Part shown: positions 23,949-31,624 of the stretch, piece by piece
How the letters are laid out: each line of letters begins with the position of its first letter
How positions within the stretch are numbered: the first letter of the stretch is position 1
NCBI GenBank assembly: GCA_019166125.1
Contig: JAHTBO010000014.1
Coordinates: 1-40,988 of the forward strand
Length of the DNA stretch: 40,988 nt
DNA from: Alcaligenaceae bacterium CGII-47
GTDB taxonomy: Bacteria; Pseudomonadota; Gammaproteobacteria; Burkholderiales; Burkholderiaceae_B
Direction of reading: 5' to 3'
Notes under the pieces: generated by a model
The model's database searches: none
Seen by the model: only the letters and a program-made list of their open reading frames with translations
Told to the model about the DNA's origin: nothing
Translations under genes and position numbers: made by a program

Positions 23949-25133
23949 ATGTCCATAATTCTTGATAAACACACCGAGTTTTCCCAGCGGGCAGCACGTA
24001 TCCAAAGCCGGATGAAAAAGGAAGGCCTGGACGCTATGGTGGTCACCTCTCCAACCAATGTCTGGTACGTGACGGGATTCTGGGAGTTCATCGCTATTCG
24101 TATGGAGTTCGTGCTGATCCCGGCAGAGGGCGAGTTGTGCTTTATGGTTTCCAAGAACGAACATGAATACGCCGAGAAAACGAGCTGGATCGACGATGTA
24201 CGGTATTACACCGAATTTCCCGAGGAAGGGCGCCATCAGAACCCCTATGACCTTCTTAAGGAGGTGATCATCGAGAAGGGCCTCTCGCGGGCAACCATTG
24301 GTATCGAAGAGGCTAGTCTGGCTCTGAGCGACTTCCGCATCTTTCAGCAACTGGCTCCAGACGCGCAGTTCAAGGATAGTTCAGTCGTTCTGCGCGAATT
24401 GCGCACCATCAAGTCGGCTTATGAAGTGGACCTGCTCAAGAAATCAGGCCGTGTGGCCGTTGCCGCGTGGAACGCTTCCTTGCAGGTCGCCAAGCCTGGT
24501 CTGCGCGAGTACGAGGTGGCGCAGGCTGCAAGGCATGCCGCTACCGAAATGAGCATGAGCCAGTTCGGACCCGAGGATATCAACCATTCTCCGTTGACTG
24601 ACGGCGTTCAGCTGATCCAGTCAGGGCAACGATCGTCGATATCTCACGGCCGCGGCGGTCCCAATCGACTGCGCCGCGGCGATATGGTGGCCATGTGCTT
24701 TTGCATGACCAACCAGTTCAAAGGTTATCGCGTTGGCTTCTCTCGCAACTTTGCGCTGGGACAGGCCACGGACGAGATGTACAAGGTGTACGACATTATT
24801 TACCGCGCCCAGCGCAAAGCACTGGACGAAGTAAAGCCCGGCGCTAAAGCCAGTGATCTCGATCGCATGGTTCGCGAGATGATCTATGACGCCGGTTATG
24901 GAGAGCATATCGAGCATCGGCTGGGCAGGGGAGTCGGCCTGGACATTGCCGAGGCGCCAGACCTGAAGGAAGGCGACGACACTCTGTTGCAGCCCGGAAT
25001 GACCCTGGCGGTCGAACCTGCCATCTACATCACCAACACCTGGGGGATACAACTGGAAGACTCGATCTGCGTGACCGAGGATGGCTTTGAATATTTGACT
25101 GTTGCTCCGGAGCCCGAACTGCCCATTATTTAA
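23949..25133 (+). CDS. Creatinase-like M24 protein lacking metal ligands
   Basis: The 394-residue protein has an N-terminal creatinase domain (residues about 10-150; SPTNVWYVTGFWEF) and a C-terminal pita-bread domain. In metal-dependent members the ligands are two Asp, one His and two Glu. Here the Asp regions read GDMVAMCFCMTNQFKGYRVGFSRNF and the His region reads GRGVGLDIAEAP, so both Asp and the His are replaced; only the Glu residues (AVEPAIY; IQLEDSI) remain. Creatinase itself is metal-free, so this is more likely a C-N hydrolase of the creatinase or ectoine-hydrolase kind than a prolidase. AGGAACC precedes the ATG. It is followed 31 bp later by a binding-protein gene. Confidence 0.85.
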   Translation: MSIILDKHTEFSQRAARIQSRMKKEGLDAMVVTSPTNVWYVTGFWEFIAIRMEFVLIPAEGELCFMVSKNEHEYAEKTSWIDDVRYYTEFPEEGRHQNPYDLLKEVIIEKGLSRATIGIEEASLALSDFRIFQQLAPDAQFKDSSVVLRELRTIKSAYEVDLLKKSGRVAVAAWNASLQVAKPGLREYEVAQAARHAATEMSMSQFGPEDINHSPLTDGVQLIQSGQRSSISHGRGGPNRLRRGDMVAMCFCMTNQFKGYRVGFSRNFALGQATDEMYKVYDIIYRAQRKALDEVKPGAKASDLDRMVREMIYDAGYGEHIEHRLGRGVGLDIAEAPDLKEGDDTLLQPGMTLAVEPAIYITNTWGIQLEDSICVTEDGFEYLTVAPEPELPII

Positions 25134-25164
25134 TTAATCTGCTGGACCAACCGAGGATACAACC

Positions 25165-26235
25165 ATGTCACGAACAATCAACCGCCGCGCATTTCTTGCG
25201 CACTCTGCTGTTCTGTCTGCGTTTGCGCTAACCGGGTTGCCCAGTCGCGCGTCTGCCCAAAGCACCTTGTCGGCTGTCGAATGGGGCGGAGACGTCGTCG
25301 CCGCCATGAAAGCCATCGCGGCCAAGCAGGAGGCGGTGGCGGTCAACTTCTCTTTATTCCAAGGCGGGGCGGCCTCTGTGCTGCCAGGCATCAAGGCCGC
25401 CTGGCCGCGTGCGCCTTATGACTATGTTGCTGGCTGGGAAGGATCGTTCAGCACAATGATCAAGGAGGACTGGCTGGAGTCCATAACCAGGGAGCAAGTA
25501 CCCCACCTTGCGGATATCCCGTCCAAAGTCATCATGAAAGACGGCGCTGGCGCATGGAAAGCGGTGCCACGGGCAGTGGGCGGCATCTATTTTGGCTACC
25601 GTAAAGACACCTCGCCGTTGGCGGTGTCCTCGTTGGACGACTTGTTTTCGCCACAACTGAAAGGCAAAATCTGTTGGCCGGGTCCGACACAGTGCATGAT
25701 GTTGCAGATCGTGGCGCTGGCGCTGCACGAAGGGGGCGACGAGCGCAACATGGAGCCCGGCTGGAAGGCAATGAAAGCGCTTGCAAAGACCGGCAATATC
25801 GCACGTGTGGCCACGACCGATATCGAGTTTTCCAACTCACTGTCCAGTGGCGAAACCTCAGTAGGTTGTTTTGCCGAGCCTGGCTGGGCCGGCGTGGCCA
25901 AGAACTTTGACGTTGTGCCATTGACCAAGCAGGAAGGTGTGCCTGCGTTCCTGTATCAAAGCGGCTTCGGCGTCCTGAAGAATCGTGAAAATACCGAAGA
26001 GACTTTGCGGTTCATCAATCATTGCATCAGTCCGGAAATGAGTGCTCTGTATGCAGAGATTGCTGGCGAGGCGCCCTTGAACGTAAAGGCGAAGATGCCC
26101 GACAAGCTTAAGCACTTATCGTTTAGCGAGGATGAAATGAACAAGTTCGTCTACATACCTGATTTCGATGTAGTGCTGGGTCAGCAGGATGCCTGGGCCA
26201 AGCGTTGGGAAAACGAAATCGCTCCTTTGCTATAG
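25165..26235 (+). CDS. Tat-exported ABC substrate-binding protein (PotD-like)
   Basis: The 356-residue protein starts MSRTINRRAFLAHSAVLSAF with an RR pair, a hydrophobic stretch and cleavage likely after ASA (near residue 31), typical of Tat export. The mature part resembles extracellular solute-binding family 1/PotD proteins (GGDVVAAMKAI; YDYVAGWEGSFSTMIKEDWL; AVPRAVGGIYFGYRKDT). It would bind a polyamine-like or amino-acid-derived compound for an ABC importer. GAGGATAC precedes the ATG. The permease and ATPase genes expected downstream are missing: the sequence changes to a truncated IS3 element about 80 bp after the stop. A 19-codon ATG frame at 26242 could be the beginning of a lost permease. 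Confidence 0.85.
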   Translation: MSRTINRRAFLAHSAVLSAFALTGLPSRASAQSTLSAVEWGGDVVAAMKAIAAKQEAVAVNFSLFQGGAASVLPGIKAAWPRAPYDYVAGWEGSFSTMIKEDWLESITREQVPHLADIPSKVIMKDGAGAWKAVPRAVGGIYFGYRKDTSPLAVSSLDDLFSPQLKGKICWPGPTQCMMLQIVALALHEGGDERNMEPGWKAMKALAKTGNIARVATTDIEFSNSLSSGETSVGCFAEPGWAGVAKNFDVVPLTKQEGVPAFLYQSGFGVLKNRENTEETLRFINHCISPEMSALYAEIAGEAPLNVKAKMPDKLKHLSFSEDEMNKFVYIPDFDVVLGQQDAWAKRWENEIAPLL

Positions 26236-26312
26236 CCATTCATGCAACGAAACGATATCGCTCCAGCAGGCATCTTCGGGCCTATCCCGAGATTCAAATA
26301 GTCTTGTCGACC

Positions 26313-27180
26313 TCCTGGCGCCTGGACAAACCTTTCGAACAGCTGGTTCGACTGTTTTCATCAGACATTCAAGGCCGAATCCTCGGAGTGACGCCCAGGC
26401 GCTGCCGGACAAGTATGGGCAGGTGCGCGTGACCATCCGAAACCTCTTCGAGGACAACTACCGCTGTTATGGCTACCGGCGAATTGATGGAGCGTTGCAA
26501 CGTGAAGGAGTGCGTCTGTCGGAGAAAGTTGTGCGCCGCCTGATGGCTGAAGAACGTCTAATCGTGAGAACGCCGCGACGACGGCGTTTTTCTGCGTATG
26601 CCGGGGATCCGACGCCTGCGGTGCCGAACCTGCTGAACCGCGACTTTCACGCCTCGGCGCCAAATACAAAATGGTTGACTGATCTGACGGAGATCCACAT
26701 CCCCGCTGGGAAAGTGTATGTCTCGCCCATTGTCGATTGCTTCGATGGGCTGGTGGTGGCCTGGAACATCGGTACCAGCCCGGATGCGAACCTGGTCAAC
26801 ACCATGCTGGATCACGCTGTTCAGACACTGCAACCTGGCGAGCAGCCAGTTATCCACACGGACAGGGGCTCGCATTACCGATGGCCTGGGTGGATTCGTC
26901 GCGTCGACAATGCAAAACTCACGCGATCGATGTCCAAGAAGGGCTGTTCGCCAGACAATGCCGCCTGCGAAGGATTCTTCGGTCGCCTAAAGACCGAGCT
27001 GATTTACCCGAGAAGCTGGCAGGACGTCACACTGGAAGATTTCATGACGCACATCGACGCCTATATTCGCTGGTACAACGAGCATCGGCTCAAGATCTCG
27101 CTTGGCGCGCGTAGCCCCATCGAGTATCGTCACGCACTAGGGCTGCTGTCTGTATAAACCGTCCAAGAAAACGTCCGCAC
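26313..27180 (+). mobile_element. IS3-family element, 5'-truncated (orfB to right end)
   Basis: From about 26313 to a TAA at 27157 the frame encodes an IS3 OrfB: YRCYGYRRIDGALQREGV, LTDLTEIHIPAGKVY, IHTDRGSHYR, NAACEGFFGRLKTELIY and a final HRLKISLGARSPIEYR. The D, D and E of the catalytic triad are present, but GSHYR is followed by an unusual insertion-like WPGWIRRVDNAKL. OrfA and the left end are missing. A likely right terminal repeat lies just after the stop (CGTCCAAGAAAACGTCCGCA, 27161-27180); no matching left copy was seen. The element abuts a DNA methyltransferase gene whose end it has removed. It cannot move on its own. Confidence 0.8.
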
Positions 27181-28740
27181 CCCCCTCCCACCGTCTTGTC
27201 GGTTCAGACGCATCACTGCGTGAGCTGTAGTACCTGAGCCTGAAAAAAAGTCCACGATAATTGCATGGGGCTTTTGAGCTACGACAAATCGCAATGTATC
27301 CTCTACAGCATAAAGCGATTTAGGAAAATCAAATCGTTTTTCACCAAGCAGTGTTTTCAGCAGCGTAGAGCCGTGATCTCGAGCAAAGTGACTTGTCAGA
27401 CTCCAGACTGTACGAGGAGCTACCTGCTTTGCAGCACCGTCAGCCATCGCCAGTTCAAGCGCTCCTTCAGCAGATCGACCAGTTACAACAAAAATCCCAG
27501 CCTCGATGTTGTTCAAGGTCCCAGGCTGAAGATAGGTGAGCGAGCGCTCTCCCGTGGTTGGATCTCGCCTGCCAAGGCGAGCAGTGCCAGCAGCGAACTT
27601 TTCACGCATCCTCTCTGCAGAAAATCGCCATGTTTGCTCAGTGCCGTCACTGTGTACCGGCCACATTGCGATAGCTCCTTCAGGAGCAAAAACAGAGGAC
27701 CTGTCTACCCCCTTTGCAATTGGATCACCGACACCTAAGAATTGACCTGATTTTTCATCAAGGTGGACGGGATAAAAAAGATTAGGGCGAGCCTCTCTAA
27801 GAGCAGAAGGAGTTCCTCGCCTCACTGCAGTAAACCACACAGTCGGCATGACCGAGCTACTAGGTCTCTCACCTCCACTTGACTCATCCAACATTGTTGA
27901 TATCCACGGGTTTATATAACAGTCTCCGAGCATCACATAAAAAATATACTCATCGACACGTGAAAATCGACCGCTGCGCTGGGAGCCAGCTCGATTTATT
28001 ACACTAGTGACCATTTGAATGTCGGCCTCTGGAAAAAGCTGCTCCAGCAACAAACCTAAGCGTAGATATTCCTTCTCATCAATGGTCACGATCAGCACTG
28101 AGTCCGCAGGATTCAACAGCTCTTTAGCCACAAATAAGCGTCGCTCCATCATCGCCAGCCACTTGCTGTGACGGTAAAGATCGTCGCCTTCAACGTAATC
28201 GTTGTTGTATTTCCAATCCTTCGCCCCGGTGTTGTATGGCGGATCAATATAGATAGCATCCACCTTGCCCCGATGCGTGTAGGTCAAGGCCTTGAGGACA
28301 TGGTAGTTCTCACCATTGATGACGGTGTGGCAAGGCTTGTTGCTGCCACGCAGCACCTTGCCGGTACTGACCAAGCCCGGATAGATCGTGTCGCGGAACT
28401 CGGCCACCACAACCAAATCATCCAGCGCCACGGTCTGCGTTTCGACCTCTGCTGCATCCAGCAACTCCAAGACAGCCGTCTTCCTGGCTTTGTGAATGGC
28501 CTTCACCTGCCAAAGTCGCTGGTCACCCTTCTTGGTAGAGCCACGCTCCGGCAGCACGCGCACCTTGTCCCCCTTGCGCACCGGCCGCAGTGGCAGCTCT
28601 ACTGCTTCAGGGCTATGTCGCTCGAAGTTCAGCCCAAAGGGAAGACGCGAAGACAGAATCTTGAACTCTCGATCCAACTCGGCCCCTAAGGCCGAGTCTT
28701 TGGCTTTTGCCTTGGCAATCAAATCAGTCAGTCTGGACAC
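27181..28740 (-). pseudogene. Type III-like adenine DNA methyltransferase (Mod), 3'-truncated
   Basis: A GTG at 28740 after AGAGAAAGA opens a frame with a DNA-binding N-terminal part, motif IV DPPYNTG (near residue 170), a target-recognition region and motif I FFSGSGTTAHAVMRLNRQDGG near residue 500. The order IV before I is that of beta-class N6-adenine methyltransferases, including type III Mod subunits. After the GG at about 27182 the reading continues for a few residues encoded by the end of the IS3 element (VRTFSWTVYT...), then stops at 27130. The true C-terminus, and any restriction gene that followed, are gone. The catalytic motifs remain, so residual activity is not excluded. It lies 29 bp downstream of the recombinase gene. 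Confidence 0.83.
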
Positions 28741-28769
28741 GGGAATTCTTTCTCTCTTTTGTATCTTCG

Positions 28770-29342
28770 CTATTGATGGCGCGGTTGTACTACGCCGCAA
28801 TGCTTGTAAATCGTGGTTCGCGATACGCCATAGCGGCGGGCCACGTCCGCGACCTGAATATCGGGATCGCGCAGCAAGGCTTTGATCTCTCTAATCTGCT
28901 TCTCGTCAAGCTTCGGCTTGCGGCCGCCCACCCGGCCTCGGGCACGCGCTGCAGCCAAACCAGCGTGCGTGCGCTCCCGGATCAAGCCACGCTCGAACTC
29001 CGCCAATGCCGCGAACACATGAAAAACCAGTTTGCCCGCTGCACTGCCTGTTTCAATCTTTTCTGTCATGCTTTCGAAGCCGATGCCGCGCTGCTCAAGG
29101 TCGGCCACGATCTGCACCAAGTCGGGCAGGCTGCGCCCGAGTCGATCCAGCCGCCACACCACCAGGGTATCCCCTGCCCGCAGTGCCTTGCGGCACTGCT
29201 CAAGCTCCGGCCGCGCTGTATTTTTGCCGCTGGCTGCTTCTTCGTAGATCACGCCGCACCCAGCCTGCTGGAGCGCGTCGCGCTGCAGGTCTAGGTGCTG
29301 ATCGTCGGTCGATACGCGCGCGTACCCTATGCGTTGATTCAT
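28770..29342 (-). CDS. Serine recombinase (resolvase/invertase family)
   Basis: The protein has 190 residues. The catalytic domain starts MNQRIGYARVSTDDQHLDLQ with the nucleophilic Ser, followed by LVVWRLDRLGRSLPDLV and FHVFAALAEFERGLIRERT, and a C-terminal helix-turn-helix (VADVARRYGVSRTTIYKHC). Length and layout match small resolvases and DNA invertases of Tn3-like elements and islands. It is followed directly by the methyltransferase gene. Such proteins act at short inverted or direct sites near their gene; candidate sites upstream (29343-29580) were not confirmed. It appears intact. Confidence 0.9.
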   Translation of the reverse strand: MNQRIGYARVSTDDQHLDLQRDALQQAGCGVIYEEAASGKNTARPELEQCRKALRAGDTLVVWRLDRLGRSLPDLVQIVADLEQRGIGFESMTEKIETGSAAGKLVFHVFAALAEFERGLIRERTHAGLAAARARGRVGGRKPKLDEKQIREIKALLRDPDIQVADVARRYGVSRTTIYKHCGVVQPRHQ

Positions 29343-29581
29343 GGACGCATCCAGGACATTGAAAGATTGACGACTATCTTAACACCGGTAGGCTGCTTTC
29401 ACGAAGGGAAAGTGCATCACTTTCGTCTGTTCAGAAAACCTCCGTTTGTTAAACACTGTTGACTAGATATGCAAGTAGCGATGCTTGCCCGGGAAGGGTA
29501 TAGGGGGCATTGCCGTTCTTTCTCACGATTGATTCAAGGATCAATTGAAGCTCTTGCAGGACGGCAATATCAAGCTTAATA
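29343..29581. other. Intergenic region upstream of the recombinase with an inverted repeat
   Basis: No gene is supported here. An 8-bp inverted repeat lies at 29509-29516 (ATTGCCGT) and 29561-29568 (ACGGCAAT), with a 44-bp spacer that itself holds smaller symmetrical pieces (TTGATTC/GATCAA). It could be an element end, a recombinase site or a long hairpin; the sequence alone does not decide. Confidence 0.35.
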
Positions 29582-29607
29582 AACAAAACGCGCCGCCATA
29601 CCGGCGC
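29582..29607 (-). terminator. Rho-independent terminator of the mhpR gene
   Basis: Read on the minus strand, a 6-bp GC stem (GCGCCG at 29590-29595 paired with CGGCGC at 29602-29607, 6-nt loop) is followed by TTTTGTT. It lies 28 bp beyond the regulator stop at 29635. Confidence 0.7.
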
Positions 29608-29634
29608 AAGCGTCTCATCACCAGCGCCATCCCC

Positions 29635-30494
29635 CTAACGATCCCGTTCGATTTGCGCAAACTCATCGAACTGAGTGTCGACACCGCTCGAAATTTCCGA
29701 TGCGAGTTGCTGCAGGCGTGGCACATAGCGTTCAGCGACGTCCTTCTCGGACACCACATTGCGCTGCAGCACTAAATTGAGCGCTCCAATCGCATGATGG
29801 CCGGCCATGATTGGAAATCCGATACCGATCGAATCCGGCTCGGGGGTCCATTCGCCGTGGTTGATGGCGTAACCTCGCTGGCGGGTTGCCCGAATCACGC
29901 GCCGCACATAGCTGGTGTCCCGAGCCATCTCGCCTATCGAGTCCGATCGTGTGCTCAGCATGCCTAACTGGGCCTCGCGTTCATCGTCCGTGCACCAGCT
30001 CATCCAGGCTCGTCCCAGAGACGACACCAGCATCGGAAGTCCGTGCACCAGCTCATCCAGGCTCGTCCCAGAGACGACACCAGCATCGGAATCCGGATGC
30101 CGATCGTGGCGCGGTGCTGCGATAGCAGGCTGAATCGATGCGTGGATTCTCTGACGATCATAAAACCGCCGTCCGGCGTGGCGAGGTCGCTAGGCCATGA
30201 CAGCGCCTGCACGTACTTGCGCATCAGCGGTCCCGCGATTTGATCAATCCAGGCGGCAGCCACGTAGCCTTCGGACAGACGACGCACTTCGAAGCCGAGC
30301 GAATAAGAGGTCGCATCATCTTTCAGCAGCACCAGGCCTTCTGTTCGCAGCGTTTCGAGCAGTCTTTTTACGGTAGTCCGATGAATCCCAGTCTGCCGGG
30401 CCAGATCGGCTACGGTGCCGATCCCTCCGGGCAACGCGTTCAAGGCGCGCAGAACCGCGATTCCCCGCGATAGTCCGCGGACTTCACTATACAT
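29635..30494 (-). pseudogene. mhpR: MhpR-like IclR-family regulator, frameshifted by a 53-bp duplication
   Basis: From ATG 30494 the frame has the IclR helix-turn-helix (VADLARQTGIHRTTVKRLLE, residues about 27-46) and the start of the effector domain, with WPSDLATPDGGFMIVREST and HRFSLLSQHRATIGIRIPML closely resembling E. coli MhpR. An exact tandem duplication at 29986-30091 then shifts the frame, and translation ends about 20 residues later. The remaining effector domain (DEREAQLGML ... ERYVPRLQQLASEISSGVD) is intact in the other frame to TAG 29635. Deleting one 53-bp copy restores a continuous protein of about 268 residues. MhpR activates the mhp genes with 3-hydroxyphenylpropionate-type effectors, and this gene is divergent from the operon it should control. 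As it stands, only a truncated regulator can be made. Confidence 0.9.
29986..30091. repeat. Exact 53-bp tandem duplication inside mhpR
   Basis: The segment 29986-30038 (starting GTCCGTGCACCAGCTCATCC and ending ACCAGCATCGGAA) is repeated without a mismatch at 30039-30091. As 53 is not a multiple of three it breaks the frame. Identity of the copies suggests a recent event, or an assembly or sequencing artefact. Recombination or replication slippage between the copies could revert it. Confidence 0.93.
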
Positions 30495-30529
30495 AGCCGC
30501 CTCACAAATGACGTCAGTGATCCGTTGTC

Positions 30530-30546
30530 GGTGCACTGTGTGCACA
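30530..30546. promoter_or_regulatory. Predicted MhpR operator
   Basis: GGTGCACTGTGTGCACA is an imperfect palindrome between mhpR and the operon. As I recall it, the E. coli MhpR site is GGTGCACCTGGTGCACA, which has the same length and differs at three central positions. It is centred 76 bp upstream of the first gene start. No strong -35/-10 pair was identified downstream, as expected for an activator-dependent promoter. Confidence 0.65.
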
Positions 30547-30613
30547 CACTATACAGGCAATTGGCGCCGATCGATACTACCGCCCAGCAGCACTAACTAC
30601 ACCAGGAGACAAC

Positions 30614-31609
30614 ATGAACGCTATACGTCGTGCGCTGTGCGCGCTCGCTGCGGTGGCTATGAGCGCGAGCCTCATTCAACCCGCCCTCGCCAAGGAGTGG
30701 CCCGATCGGCAACCGATCCGCATCATCGTTCCGTACGCCGTCGGAGGCAACGCAGACTCTGCCGCTCGCCTCATCGGTGACGTGATTGCCAAAACGTTAA
30801 AGCAGTCGGTGATTGTAGAGAATCGCCCTGGCGCTTCATCGATCATCGGCACCAATGCCATCGCTCGCGCTCCCGCCGACGGCTACACCATAGGCGTCGT
30901 GTCCGACTCGCATGCGATCAACCAGGTGATCTCTACATTGCCGAAATCTGGTGACGTAGTGGGTGCCAAAGTGCCGTATGACGCGGTACGCGATTTCGCG
31001 CCGGTGGCCGGGATGATCGAGGTGCCTCTCGTACTGGTGACCAGTACCAAGGTGCCCGCCAATAGTGTCAAGGAGTTGGTCGCTTTCTCTCAGCAAGGCT
31101 CAGGCATCAACTTTGCCACCATCGGCCCGGGTAGTCCCTGGTTTGTGCATATGCATCAGTTGAACCACCTGACGCAGAGTAACTTCATCAGCATTCCTTA
31201 CGGCGGCCTGGGATCCATGTTGAATGACATATTTTCCGGCGAGATCGACGCGTTGGTGATGCCGGTACATGTGGCCACCCAGTTCATCCAGGCGCGAAAA
31301 ATGAAAGCCCTCGCCACGCTCGGTTCGCAGCGCCATCCGCTGCTGCCGAATGTCCCCACGCTCGCCGAGGCCGGGTACCCGGGGCTGACCATCGTCAATC
31401 GTCTCTTTTTCGTGGCGCCCGCAGGCACGCCACAGCCGATCGTCGACCGTCTGTCGGAGGCGATCAATGCCGCATTGCGTCAGCCGGGTATGCGAGAAAA
31501 GCTCCTTACCTCGGGTGACCCGTATCTCACGACGCCAACAGAGCTCGCCGCGGATTTGCTCCGTGACATCGAGACATACGGCGCAGTGATTCAAGCCAAC
31601 GTGAAGTGA
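30614..31609 (+). CDS. Bug/TctC-family tripartite tricarboxylate receptor-type binding protein
   Basis: This 331-residue exported protein has a signal peptide (MNAIRRALCALAAVAMSASL ... cleavage near ALA-KEW). The mature start WPDRQPIRIIVPYAVGGNAD and VIVENRPGASSIIGTNAIAR are the hallmark motifs of Bug receptors, which are very numerous in Bordetella-like betaproteobacteria. It likely binds the aromatic acid or a related carboxylate outside the inner membrane. No membrane subunits (TctA/B) are adjacent, as often with Bug proteins. CAGGAGAC precedes the ATG. It is first in the mhp operon, 15 bp before the hydroxylase gene. Confidence 0.88.
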   Translation: MNAIRRALCALAAVAMSASLIQPALAKEWPDRQPIRIIVPYAVGGNADSAARLIGDVIAKTLKQSVIVENRPGASSIIGTNAIARAPADGYTIGVVSDSHAINQVISTLPKSGDVVGAKVPYDAVRDFAPVAGMIEVPLVLVTSTKVPANSVKELVAFSQQGSGINFATIGPGSPWFVHMHQLNHLTQSNFISIPYGGLGSMLNDIFSGEIDALVMPVHVATQFIQARKMKALATLGSQRHPLLPNVPTLAEAGYPGLTIVNRLFFVAPAGTPQPIVDRLSEAINAALRQPGMREKLLTSGDPYLTTPTELAADLLRDIETYGAVIQANVK

Positions 31610-31624
31610 ACCAAGTAAATAACG

